A DNA stretch of 64,000 nucleotides, taken from Pseudescherichia sp039594205. GTDB lineage: Bacteria; Pseudomonadota; Gammaproteobacteria; Enterobacterales; Enterobacteriaceae. A program made the translations under genes and the position numbers. Below the pieces are notes generated by a model that saw only the letters and a list, made by a program, of their open reading frames with translations, ran no database searches and had not been told where the DNA came from. Positions 8,562 through 16,743 of this stretch are shown one piece after another. The stretch covers positions 1 to 64,000 of the forward strand of contig JBCNNW010000003.1 in NCBI GenBank assembly GCA_039594205.1, in the 5' to 3' direction. The first letter of the stretch is position 1, and each line of letters opens with the position of its first letter.

Positions 8562-8970
8562 TACCACACTGCCCACCGCGATCATGCTGGCAGCAACCTC
8601 TGCCACACCGGAAGTGAACTTTGACTTTACGGCGCATCATCTGGTGTTAAAAGGTGAAGCCTACCCGGAGAACGCTGCTGCTTTCTTTCGCCCGCTGCTG
8701 CAGGCCACTGAGAGCTGGCTGCAGGATCTGCCTGCGGGTTCCGCCCCGCTGCAGCTGCACGTGGCGCTAAGTTACTTCAATAGCTCAAGCACCAAGCTGC
8801 TGTTTGAGTTTTTTGAATCCCTGAACGGGTTTGCAAAACGCGGTAAAGCCTGCGAGCTACATTGGTACTACGATGCTGAGGACGATATCTCCGAAGAGTT
8901 TGGCCAGGAGGTCAGCCTCGATTTCCCGGCGCTTGCCGTCTTTTTAACGCCGGATCTTAACGCATGCTAG
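8554..8970 (+). CDS. siaC: SiaC family (DUF1987) regulatory partner
   Basis: 138-residue protein of the SiaC/DUF1987 family. The LHVALSYFNSSSTKLLFEFFE segment near residues 68-88 contains the Asn-Ser-Ser-Ser-Thr-Lys stretch where the family is phosphorylated. In P. aeruginosa, unphosphorylated SiaC binds and activates the diguanylate cyclase SiaD. The gene overlaps siaB at its start and siaD at its end by a few bases, so all three are likely made in fixed proportion. Confidence 0.87.
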   Translation: MTDTTLPTAIMLAATSATPEVNFDFTAHHLVLKGEAYPENAAAFFRPLLQATESWLQDLPAGSAPLQLHVALSYFNSSSTKLLFEFFESLNGFAKRGKACELHWYYDAEDDISEEFGQEVSLDFPALAVFLTPDLNAC

Positions 8971-9743
8971 ATATTAATGAGCTTTTCCAGGAGGAGTATG
9001 CCGTCCTGGAAGACGCCCGGGTAGCCGCCGCCGATGCGCGGCTGCCTGCTGAAGAGTGCCGTGAAAAGCTGTGGACGGTGGCAAAACATTATCAGCGGCT
9101 TATTCGCCAGTCCTACCGCCTTATCTCCCGCAGCGATCGCGCCGAGCGTGAATTAACGCGCATGAACGATGAGCTGCAGAAGCTGGCGGCCCGCCTTGAG
9201 TATGAAGCCACCCACGATCCGCTTACCGCCGTCTACAACCGCAGCGCGATCATAAATCAAATCAATCGCTCTCTGACCCAGGGCAACGTGGCGCTGATCC
9301 TACTGGATATCGATCACTTTAAACGTATCAACGATGAGTACGGTCACCCGATGGGCGACAAAGTAATTTGCTCGCTGGTCTCCCGCATACGTCACGCCCT
9401 GCCATCGCAGGCATCCATTGGTCGGGTTGGTGGCGAAGAGTTTACAATTCTGCTGCCTGATGCCCGCCTCGAAGAGGTGATAATTATTGCAAGATATATT
9501 CATGCGTCGCTTAATGCTTCGCCGCTGGACTGTCTGCCTCAGCAATACGTCACGGCCAGCTTTGGCGTTAGCCTTGGAAACCGGCACAGCGATTTCGAAG
9601 CCTTATATAGCGCGGCCGACGTCGCGCTTTATTCGGCAAAAAAACGCGGACGTAATCAGGTTGCTTTACATGAGTCACTATTTCACTCTGAACTTAAATC
9701 AGCCGCTGTTTCCCCTTTCGCTGAAAGCCTGCGTGCGGTATAA
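8964..9743 (+). CDS. siaD: SiaD-type diguanylate cyclase (GGDEF)
   Basis: 259-residue cytosolic enzyme expected to make cyclic di-GMP from two GTP. The N-terminal half (to about residue 85) is helical, with a coiled-coil stalk rich in E/L/R, which is where SiaC binds in the P. aeruginosa system. The GGDEF domain follows: THDPLTAVYNRSA, LILLDIDHFKRINDEYGH, and the active-site loop GRVGGEEF. The four residues at the position of the inhibitory site are P-S-Q-A instead of RxxD, so product inhibition through that site is not expected. Output would favour biofilm or aggregation, as in Pseudomonas. Confidence 0.9.
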   Translation: MLDINELFQEEYAVLEDARVAAADARLPAEECREKLWTVAKHYQRLIRQSYRLISRSDRAERELTRMNDELQKLAARLEYEATHDPLTAVYNRSAIINQINRSLTQGNVALILLDIDHFKRINDEYGHPMGDKVICSLVSRIRHALPSQASIGRVGGEEFTILLPDARLEEVIIIARYIHASLNASPLDCLPQQYVTASFGVSLGNRHSDFEALYSAADVALYSAKKRGRNQVALHESLFHSELKSAAVSPFAESLRAV

Positions 9744-9787
9744 GCCGCGCGCAGGATATATTATATTTTAAAGGACGCCGTTCTCAC

Positions 9788-10225
9788 TTAGCAAATAATA
9801 TCCCGACGGTTGCGATAGACTAATTTTACGGGACGAATAATCGTAAAATCGCGTGAAACAAATTCATTCGTCGTCAAATAGCGCTCTTCATCCTTTTCAT
9901 CAACCCATCGCCAGAGCGCCGTAAGCGCATCATAGCCCAGGTTTTTTTCGCCTGCAGGCGTCTCTACCCGGTACTCTCCGGACGGCAGGTAGCCCGAAGA
10001 GAACTGTAAATGCTTACCCGGCTCACCCTTTATATGATGTTCAATTTTCCTGAACCCCACAGGGACTAAATGGAAGCTATAAAAGGGTAAGCTATTAATT
10101 TTTAAGTTAGAAAAAGTTGATATAACTTCGTTCTCTCTTGTTAATACTACCTCTTTAAGCGTCACTTTTGAGGATGGTAATAGTTCCGGGAACAGGCATT
10201 CCACTTTGAAATAGATTATTTGCAT
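9788..10225 (-). CDS. Hypothetical protein, 145 residues
   Basis: I do not recognise this protein. It has no signal peptide or membrane segment, and its composition suggests a small, mostly beta soluble domain (LKEVVLTRENEVISTFSNLKI, GEYRVETPAG). The C-terminus is FTIIRPVKLVYRNRRDIIC. It converges on siaD with a 44-bp gap. The upstream 260 bp are AT-rich. It may be acquired DNA; function unknown. Confidence 0.6.
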   Translation of the reverse strand: MQIIYFKVECLFPELLPSSKVTLKEVVLTRENEVISTFSNLKINSLPFYSFHLVPVGFRKIEHHIKGEPGKHLQFSSGYLPSGEYRVETPAGEKNLGYDALTALWRWVDEKDEERYLTTNEFVSRDFTIIRPVKLVYRNRRDIIC

Positions 10226-10351
10226 ACATGCCTCTGGCTATCATACTTTGTTATGAGAACTTATATATCACCTACATGTTATAGCGTATTAAACAGCAAA
10301 CGGTATTGTTTTCAGATTATATCGAATTCAACCGACTGATAATTACACAAA

Positions 10352-10467
10352 TTTACATTTGTAAAGCGTTGAATATTAATTACTGAGAGAATTTTTGTGA
10401 CGCTGTCGGCAAAAATATCATACAGCAGCCTGGCCAAATTTAAGATAATAAAATCTCTCTTAAATTT
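10352..10467. repeat. AT-rich inverted repeats in the gap before the cupin pseudogene
   Basis: The 261-bp gap 10226-10486 holds no gene. It contains TTTACA-TT-TGTAAA (10352-10365) and a 10-bp perfect inverted repeat AAATTTAAGA (10436-10445) / TCTTAAATTT (10458-10467). The second could form a hairpin at the 3' end of the cupin transcript, but it has no T-run. Confidence 0.45.
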
Positions 10468-10486
10468 ACTGTAGTGCCGCTTAATG

Positions 10487-10996
10487 TTATATCCAAAAAT
10501 TAATCAGCGGCCCGCGCTCCCCATAAACCGGATCGCGATGCGGAAAAGGGGCTTTGGCAATAGCGTTTAACATCTCCGGGGTGGGTGCACCGCGACAGAG
10601 ATCGAACTGCTGGTCTGGCGGGTATGCTCCTACCACGGTAAAGTCATCGCTGCTACGAATATTACAGTGGCCCGTCCCCGCAGGCAGTAACGCCACGTCC
10701 CCAGCCCGCACCATCGTCTGCTGCCCCTTCGGGCCGCCGAGCATAAGCAGAGCTTCACCACGAACAAAGGCCAGCACTTCATGAGCATTGCTGTGGTAGT
10801 GATGATAGGGGTAAATGCCATCCACCCACTGTGCAGGTCAGCCGTTTTTTTCAAACATCTGCTGCGCCGTGGCAACCGCATTTTCATCAGGGGTAAAAGC
10901 CTGGCGGTAAAGAATAACGGGTAGCTGTGGGTTATTAGGCACCCAACCGTTCGCGGTCAGTAACAGAACAGAAGTTGAGTCGGTTGCGTCCGCCAT
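10487..10996 (-). pseudogene. Cupin-domain protein interrupted by an in-frame TGA
   Basis: Reading from ATG at 10996 gives 52 codons (MADATDSTSVLLLTANGW...MFEKNG), then TGA at 10838-10840. Reading continues in the same frame without a shift through PAQWVDGIYPYHHYHSNAHEVL to the stop at 10487, about 169 codons in all. The downstream half is a typical cupin: HHYHSNAHEVLAFVRGEALLMLGG with metal-binding His, then DVALLPAGTGH. A single TGG-to-TGA change explains the break. A GTG at 10825 could still start a 112-residue cupin fragment, but its ribosome site is poor. No terminal frameshift or insertion is visible, so the loss looks recent. Confidence 0.8.
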
Positions 10997-11164
10997 CGTC
11001 TCTCCTCCAGAAAAGTAGTGGTTATTTTAGCGTAGCTACTTCTGCATTCGATGCCAGAAGCACGTCAGCACCTGGCGTAATCTCCTCTTTCCAGCGGTGA
11101 AGATGGTAATCTTGGCACGACCTTCTATATTTCGAGAAGTGCATCACATACCGGAGAGGTAAAT

Positions 11165-12274
11165 ATGAGATTTAAGGGATTAACCAAAGGCTTTTTTATC
11201 CTGATACTGCTGGTTGTTACGCTGGCATTTTTTGACATTATGACGCCCTACTACTCGGCTATTCTATGGGCAGCGATACTGGCGGTGATATTCCAGCCGC
11301 TCAAAAACCGCCTGCGGGACAGGATTGCCGGGCGCAACGGGATTGCCTCTCTGCTGACGGTGCTGATTATCTGCCTTATTGTCTTTACACCATTAGCGAT
11401 CATTCTCTCTTCGCTGGCGTTTGAGGCCAATACGGTTTACAGCAAGCTCCAGGACAACAACACCCAGTTCCCAGCGGTAGTTGCCGATCTGATAGCACAT
11501 CTGCCAGGCTGGGCTCAGCAGTTCCTGGCCGATCACGATCTGAATAACGCTACACAGATCCAGCAGCAGCTTTCTCAGGTGGCGCTGAAAAGTGGACAGT
11601 ACCTTGCCGGCAGCGCGTTTCTAATTAGTAAGAGCACCTTCAGCTTTACCATTAGCTTTGGCGTCATGCTCTACCTGCTCTTTTTCCTGCTGAAAGATGG
11701 ACCCTATATCGTAAACCAGGCGCTGGAGTCGCTGCCCCTGTCGCGCTATGTGAAGCATCATCTGTTTGCAAAATTCGCCGGCGTTTCCCGTGCGACCGTG
11801 AAGGGTACGGTGGTGATTGGCGTGATACAGGGGATACTTGGCGGTATCGGCTTCTGGATTGTCGGCATCGACGGTAGCGTGCTGTGGGGCGCGCTGATGG
11901 CCTTCCTGTCGCTGATCCCAGCGGTAGGCTCAGCCATTATCTGGGTGCCAGCGGCCATCTTCCTCTTTGCCACCCACCAGATGTGGCAAGGCTTTTTCAT
12001 TGTTGGTTTCTTTGTGATTATCGTCGGGCTGGTGGATAACCTCCTGCGCCCGGTGCTGGTTGGCAAAGACACTAAAATGCCCGACTATCTGGTGCTCATC
12101 TCTACCCTTGGTGGCCTTGAGATCTACGGTATTAACGGCTTTGTGATCGGGCCGCTGATTGCCGCCCTGTTCCTGGCCTGCTGGAATTTGCTCTCGGGGA
12201 AAGATCATCAGGGCAACGCCGACGAACTGGACGATGAGTTTATCGAGGAGGGGCGACAGCCGCCTGAGTCTTAA
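11165..12274 (+). CDS. AI-2E family transporter (PerM-like permease)
   Basis: 369-residue inner-membrane protein with about eight membrane segments and the marks of the AI-2E/PerM family (PF01594): a long soluble stretch after the first helices (residues 75-150), YLLFFLLKDGPYIV, VKGTVVIGVIQGILGGIGFWIVG, LSLIPAVGSAIIWVPA and VGLVDNLLRPVLVG. Family members include the E. coli TqsA exporter of AI-2, but substrates vary and none can be assigned here. The C-terminus is acidic. Start supported by GGAGAGG 6 nt upstream; single-gene unit ending in a terminator hairpin. Confidence 0.88.
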   Translation: MRFKGLTKGFFILILLVVTLAFFDIMTPYYSAILWAAILAVIFQPLKNRLRDRIAGRNGIASLLTVLIICLIVFTPLAIILSSLAFEANTVYSKLQDNNTQFPAVVADLIAHLPGWAQQFLADHDLNNATQIQQQLSQVALKSGQYLAGSAFLISKSTFSFTISFGVMLYLLFFLLKDGPYIVNQALESLPLSRYVKHHLFAKFAGVSRATVKGTVVIGVIQGILGGIGFWIVGIDGSVLWGALMAFLSLIPAVGSAIIWVPAAIFLFATHQMWQGFFIVGFFVIIVGLVDNLLRPVLVGKDTKMPDYLVLISTLGGLEIYGINGFVIGPLIAALFLACWNLLSGKDHQGNADELDDEFIEEGRQPPES

Positions 12275-12282
12275 CCGTACGC

Positions 12283-12310
12283 GACGGCCAGGCTAGCCTG
12301 GCCGTCATTT
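12283..12310 (+). terminator. Terminator hairpin after the AI-2E family gene
   Basis: Perfect 10-bp stem GACGGCCAGG-CTAG-CCTGGCCGTC followed by ATTT, 9 bp after the stop codon. Confidence 0.7.
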
Positions 12311-12460
12311 CGACCCGCCATACATATACAACACCACTGACTCCTACCCCGCCCTGCTTAATTACCTCTAAACACATACAAAATTTCTATCATTATCTGA
12401 TGACATATCAGGCTACAAATGTTAAGTTTTACAAAATTTTAATAATCAATACAAAATCTT

Positions 12461-13462
12461 ATGGGTAACACACATCTGAAACAAACTGAACGCATCTATT
12501 GGGTTGATGCGCTTCGCTTTATTGCTATGTTCCTGGTCTACATAGGGCATTTAGGTCCTGCCGCAGGACGGATTTATGGTTTTGTCTATCTCTTTCATGT
12601 CCCCCTGTTCTTCTTTATCTCCGGACTCTTTTATAAGCAGAGTGTTAAAATAACGGAAACCATTAAAAACAGCTTTATTAAGTTAATTATTCCATATTTC
12701 TACTACTCTTTACTCTCCCTGGCTGTTTACGTTCTTTTTTTACAAAAAGACATAAGCACCTTGCCAGCGCTGCTACTACAACTGCTGGAGGCTAAAAGAA
12801 ATGTTATTGAATATGCCCCTCAGCTCTGGTTTTTGCCCTGCCTGTTCCTTGTCATCACTATTTTTTCAATACTGCATCGCGTAGTAAAAAAGCCACTTGT
12901 GATTATGCTTACAGTAGTAGCCTCAATGGCGCTCACAATATTTATCCCGCAAACCCCGGTATCCTATAGTCCAAATCTACCTTATGGGTTTGATAGTGCA
13001 CTATATTATATATTATGGTTCGCGCTGGGATTTTGTATAAAAGGTAAATTCATCTCATATTTCAACCATAACGGGTGCGTACAAAAGACAATCACTGCGC
13101 TATGTGGCTTATTTGCGATTATGTGCTTCTTTGGCCTTCATCAACATTATGCAAACGCCCTAACCGAAATTATTGGCGGTAAAGCCTATGTATTGGTATG
13201 GACACTGCCAACTCTCATCTTGTTTATTGCCTGTATCCCATTAGCAAAACAGCTAGCGAACATAAAGGCGGTGCGATATCTGGGAAGCAATACGCTGTTC
13301 CTGTGTGGTTATGAAGCAATAGCAAAAACCTCATTTATTGCTTTCATTGGTATTGCCGGACATAGCTTAAACGTTGGGGATGAATATTATACTGTAGTTT
13401 ATATATCAATAATCATGTTCATCCTGTTTAAAATAAAATCACACCTGGATGCAAATAAATAA
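12461..13462 (+). CDS. Acyltransferase family 3 membrane protein
   Basis: 333-residue integral membrane protein with about ten helices, of the acyltransferase-3 family (PF01757), whose members transfer acetyl or other acyl groups to sugars of surface polysaccharides. The family's R-x10-H signature is present at residues 20-31 (RFIAMFLVYIGH), followed by LFHVPLFFFISGLFY. Base composition is clearly more AT-rich than the flanking backbone genes. A second acyltransferase follows 48 bp downstream on the same strand, so both are probably co-transcribed. The acceptor sugar is unknown. Confidence 0.85.
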   Translation: MGNTHLKQTERIYWVDALRFIAMFLVYIGHLGPAAGRIYGFVYLFHVPLFFFISGLFYKQSVKITETIKNSFIKLIIPYFYYSLLSLAVYVLFLQKDISTLPALLLQLLEAKRNVIEYAPQLWFLPCLFLVITIFSILHRVVKKPLVIMLTVVASMALTIFIPQTPVSYSPNLPYGFDSALYYILWFALGFCIKGKFISYFNHNGCVQKTITALCGLFAIMCFFGLHQHYANALTEIIGGKAYVLVWTLPTLILFIACIPLAKQLANIKAVRYLGSNTLFLCGYEAIAKTSFIAFIGIAGHSLNVGDEYYTVVYISIIMFILFKIKSHLDANK

Positions 13463-13510
13463 TATGCGATTTTTTTTGGATGATGTCATGCGATATTTCA
13501 GGAGAATCTT

Positions 13511-14506
13511 GTGCAACCGTTAAATGCGAGTCTGACCCGGGCTGTAGCCATTGCCATGGTAGTTATGCTGCATATGTCAGCTAACTCATTTGCCTCATAT
13601 GGCGACAACTGGTGGGTTTCACTTACCTATGACTCGCTGACGCGAGCATGCGTGCCGCTATTCTTTATGCTTTCCGGCGCATTATTACTACAAAAAAGTG
13701 AACCTGCCGCCCTCTTTTACAAAAAAAGAGTGGCTAAGATCCTCATCCCCCTCATATTCTGGTCATATGTCTATCTACTCTATCGAAAATATTATGTTGG
13801 GGAGTCTGAGCTTTCTTTATCACCCTTAATGCTTCTTAATGGCCCAGTCTATTATCACCTGTGGTTTCTCTATTCTATTATTGCTGTCTATCTGTTTATT
13901 CCGATGCTGCGGTATTATGCTATTAATGCTACCAACCACGTTAAACTTTTGATTTTAGCCTTCTGGTTTTTTTCACAAAGCATTCAGCCATTTGCCGCAA
14001 TTATCGGATGGAATTTATACACGGGCATAGATTTGGGTTTTGTCAGCCGTTTCTTTGGCTTTGTATTGCTAGGTGAATATCTTGTCAGCAACCGCTACAT
14101 GCTTAAAAAACAGGCTCTGCTCGTGGTATTTTTTATATCCACACTGTTAACAATTATTCTTACTTACAAAATATCGCAGCAAACCGGCGTGGCTAACGAA
14201 GCGTGGTTCCAGTATCACTCCCCGCTTGTTATTACCGCGGCTATAGCGCTATTCCTGTTGTGTATGAACGCCAGAGTAAAACTACCAGCGATCCTCGAAC
14301 CTGTTTCGACTTACTCATTCGGCATATACTTTGTACATATTATTGTTATGCAGCAGATCTCGGTGAGGTTCATTTTTAAACCTGAGTATTTTAATTCAGC
14401 ATTAAACATTATCCTTATACCGCTAGCCTTTTGCGTAAGCATGGCTATATCAACACTCATTTGCATCACTTTTTCGAAGATCCCTGGGCTGCGAAAAACA
14501 GTATAA
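13511..14506 (+). CDS. Acyltransferase family 3 membrane protein (second copy)
   Basis: 331-residue polytopic protein of the same family as the preceding gene but only distantly similar, closer to the WecH/YiaH group. The R-x10-H signature is RAVAIAMVVMLH at residues 10-21, followed by VPLFFMLSGALLL. The start is GTG with GGAGAA 4 nt upstream. Low GC and pairing with another O-acyltransferase suggest an acquired surface-glycan modification cassette, such as those that change O-antigen acetylation. Ends in a bidirectional hairpin facing the beta-helix gene. Confidence 0.85.
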   Translation: MQPLNASLTRAVAIAMVVMLHMSANSFASYGDNWWVSLTYDSLTRACVPLFFMLSGALLLQKSEPAALFYKKRVAKILIPLIFWSYVYLLYRKYYVGESELSLSPLMLLNGPVYYHLWFLYSIIAVYLFIPMLRYYAINATNHVKLLILAFWFFSQSIQPFAAIIGWNLYTGIDLGFVSRFFGFVLLGEYLVSNRYMLKKQALLVVFFISTLLTIILTYKISQQTGVANEAWFQYHSPLVITAAIALFLLCMNARVKLPAILEPVSTYSFGIYFVHIIVMQQISVRFIFKPEYFNSALNIILIPLAFCVSMAISTLICITFSKIPGLRKTV

Positions 14507-14525
14507 TGCAACGGTGGCATAATAT

Positions 14526-14547
14526 GTGGGCTGCAGAAGCAGCCCAC
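14526..14547. terminator. Bidirectional hairpin between convergent genes
   Basis: GTGGGCTGC-AGAA-GCAGCCCAC, a perfect 9-bp stem in the 45-bp gap between the second acyltransferase gene and the convergent beta-helix gene. No long T-run on either side. Confidence 0.65.
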
Positions 14548-14551
14548 CACG

Positions 14552-16054
14552 TTAGATAAGGCAGTAATCGACTTCTGCAATAGCAACATTTTCCGCTGCG
14601 TTAGCAGCAAGTGAGATAATTATCTCCTTGCCAAAACCAACGTCTTCACGGGAAATAAATAATTCGCCCTCTCTGGTAAAATCATTTTTAATCAGTACGC
14701 CGGTATCCGCATTGGTAAAATTTATGCCTGCCGGTAAACGGAGGGTACCGGCTGCTGCATTATCCGGTATAGAAACGATACGATACTTGATGTAACACTG
14801 TTTACCATAGGGAAGGCTGATATGCATAACGTTTTTATATACGTTACCCGTTACCCTTGCGCTCAAGCTAACCTTACCGTCCTCTTTATAGCCGTTATAA
14901 CCTCGCCACCCCTCCTGAATCATATTCATGGGTACCGGGCCAATTTTACCATCTATTCCTGAATAGCAGTTGCTGCTTTCAAAGATAAACTGGCGGGAGT
15001 CAAACTCTTGTGGTCCCGTAGGTGCAACAATGTATAAAACCTTTGTCTTAGTTTGCGAAAATGTATTGCCGCTGATCAAAACGGGAAACGCAAATCCTCC
15101 CTGCAGGGTAGTGGATTTTTTATCGATCCAGATATCAATATTATTCAAAATAAAACAGTTGCCGACAATAACCTTTCCTGCTTCAGAGTTAGGGTTTGAG
15201 ACGCCTTCAGGCAGCGCGATATTAATACCCGAATATTGATTATTTTCTATCTGCCCGCCAGCCACATAGAGCGTGGTATTGAAGCCAGCGATAAGCCCCA
15301 CTAAGCCCTCTGATAAAGTGCAGCCAAAAAAGGAGTTTGAACCACTGTAACCCTCTTCGCTTACGCTCGCCCCACGATCGCATAAGACAAACTCACAGCC
15401 ATACCAGCGATTCTGGTCGGAAGCGCCTTCATTTGCGCCTGAGACCTTATCTACCCGGCAGCCCGTTGCGCACCATAGTGCCCGGCAGGCAAACCAGTTG
15501 TTAAGATAAACAATACCCCTAAGATTCCAGCCATAATCAAAGTAGCGTATATGTACATTGGTAAAGGTGCAGCCACGAATATGAAATACGCCATTATTAA
15601 TGGTTTCGTCACTGCAAATGCCACATTTAGCATGAACGGCTAATGAGGGTCCCTCCAGCATAATGTCCTGTATATGCACCCCCGAAATACCATATAATCC
15701 AAAAAGATAGCCATCCAACGATGCCCGAATCTTGAAAGCGTTAACATAGCCCTGCACTTTAATCATTGGAAAGGCTTTTGACGTGGTAGCTGTTCCGCCA
15801 TTTCCCCTGATAGTGATAGGCTTATCGACGATCAGTTCCCTGGTGATAAGGTAGTTTTTGCTGGGCGTGGTTAACTCCAGTACGCCTCCCCAGGGAGTGG
15901 CATTAATTGCTGCCTGCAGGCCGTCAGAGTCATCATTTACCCCATCACCCACCACGCCTACGAAGTCCATAACGCTCAGCGTGTTCTGGGCTGTCAATCC
16001 CAGCTGATGAGCGTCTGTGTCTGCGGAAGTTTCATGGTTATTAATATTTCCCAT
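14552..16054 (-). CDS. Right-handed beta-helix, tailspike/pectate-lyase-like protein
   Basis: 500-residue protein without a signal peptide. The start at 16054 is set by GAGGAG 7 nt upstream; an in-frame start at 16123 lacks a ribosome site. Residues 30-75 carry the classic entry motif of phage tailspikes and pectate-lyase-like depolymerases (VMDFVGVVGDGVNDDSDGL, then AAINATPWGG). About 300 residues of beta-helix coils follow, with ladders such as ISGVHIQDIMLEG and VIVGNCFILNNIDIWI. No head-binding domain or other phage genes are nearby. It may be a stranded phage tailspike or a host glycan-binding or cleaving protein; the acyltransferases next to it make a surface-polysaccharide target likely. 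AT-rich, probably acquired. Confidence 0.75.
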   Translation of the reverse strand: MGNINNHETSADTDAHQLGLTAQNTLSVMDFVGVVGDGVNDDSDGLQAAINATPWGGVLELTTPSKNYLITRELIVDKPITIRGNGGTATTSKAFPMIKVQGYVNAFKIRASLDGYLFGLYGISGVHIQDIMLEGPSLAVHAKCGICSDETINNGVFHIRGCTFTNVHIRYFDYGWNLRGIVYLNNWFACRALWCATGCRVDKVSGANEGASDQNRWYGCEFVLCDRGASVSEEGYSGSNSFFGCTLSEGLVGLIAGFNTTLYVAGGQIENNQYSGINIALPEGVSNPNSEAGKVIVGNCFILNNIDIWIDKKSTTLQGGFAFPVLISGNTFSQTKTKVLYIVAPTGPQEFDSRQFIFESSNCYSGIDGKIGPVPMNMIQEGWRGYNGYKEDGKVSLSARVTGNVYKNVMHISLPYGKQCYIKYRIVSIPDNAAAGTLRLPAGINFTNADTGVLIKNDFTREGELFISREDVGFGKEIIISLAANAAENVAIAEVDYCLI

Positions 16055-16253
16055 ACAAGTTCTCCTCAAGAAGTTGGATAATAAATTCATTGTTAACGTA
16101 GTTGGCCTCAACGTCAGATACACTCATCGGTAGCGGCATACTGTAGGTTAAGTTAACCTCACTCATTTACCACGATAAACTTTCTCGCATTTGCACTCTA
16201 AAAAAATAACCGCTACCTTTAAATTCTGCCCTCCTTATTCTGGTGCTCAATCT

Positions 16254-16481
16254 GTGAAAATTGCTCTTGCTCCTTTTGTACTCGTATGCCTGACAGCCTC
16301 GCCGGGGTCGTATGCTGGAGAGAACGGTAGCCTCTCTATTTCTGGTCAAGTGGTCGAGTCAGGGTTCATGGCTACCGTCACGCCTGATGGTCAAGGCGCT
16401 ATTCAGCGTGGCACCTCTATCCAGGTCGTTACGTTGCCCGGCGACGATCGCCGAAAAGTGGTCATTACCGCCTGGGATTAA
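16254..16481 (+). CDS. Small exported protein upstream of the fimbrial operon
   Basis: Unrecognised 75-residue product. I prefer GTG at 16254 because it gives a clean signal peptide (core IALAPFVLVCLTASPGSYA); an in-frame TTG at 16191 adds 21 non-signal residues. The mature part is only about 53 residues: ENGSLSISGQVVESGFMATV, a Gly-rich turn, and a final VVITAWD. The first strand resembles the donor-strand N-terminus of fimbrial subunits (compare SGTLTINGVIKG of the next gene), but no cysteines or remaining pilin strands exist. It could be a truncated pilin or an independent small exported factor. It ends inside a strong hairpin. Confidence 0.5.
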   Translation: MKIALAPFVLVCLTASPGSYAGENGSLSISGQVVESGFMATVTPDGQGAIQRGTSIQVVTLPGDDRRKVVITAWD

Positions 16482-16498
16482 AACCCTGTAATCCCAGG
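16471..16498 (+). terminator. Hairpin overlapping the stop of the small exported gene
   Basis: CCTGGGATTA (16471-16480) and TAATCCCAGG (16489-16498) form a perfect 10-bp stem that includes the stop codon. A second stem CGGGCTG/CAGCCCG follows at 16511-16532. Together they probably end this transcript before the fimbrial promoter. Confidence 0.6.
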
Positions 16499-16632
16499 CA
16501 ACCTGTCTTCCGGGCTGCATCCAGTCAGCCCGTCAAATATATTAATCGGTTAATTTCTGTTATTTATTAAATGAATGAATGTATTTTCATTAATATAATC
16601 ACGTCAAATATAATAAGCATCGCAAATTGCTT

Positions 16633-16666
16633 TGCATCAATAAAATACGTCTTTTTTATTGATGCA
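16633..16666. promoter_or_regulatory. 13-bp inverted repeat upstream of the fimbrial operon
   Basis: TGCATCAATAAAA (16633-16645) and TTTTATTGATGCA (16654-16666) are perfect inverted copies separated by 8 bp, 78 bp before the major subunit start. The rest of the 262-bp gap is AT-rich and suits an H-NS-silenced promoter. This may be an operator or a leader hairpin. No recombinase gene is near, so it is not a fim-type invertible switch. Confidence 0.5.
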
Positions 16667-16743
16667 TGCAAATCTGTGTGCAATTGTAAGCTCAACAAAT
16701 CAAAGCTCATCTTTGTTCGATCTTAACTTGCCAAGGAAATAGA

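Noticed and set aside
10838..10840. TGA in the cupin gene as a selenocysteine codon
   Set aside because: No SECIS-like hairpin directly downstream, the expected residue is Trp, and cupins of this kind are not selenoproteins.
16500..16743. Fim-type invertible promoter switch upstream of the pilin gene
   Set aside because: The inverted repeats are 8 bp apart, not about 300 bp, and no FimB/FimE-type recombinase gene is present.
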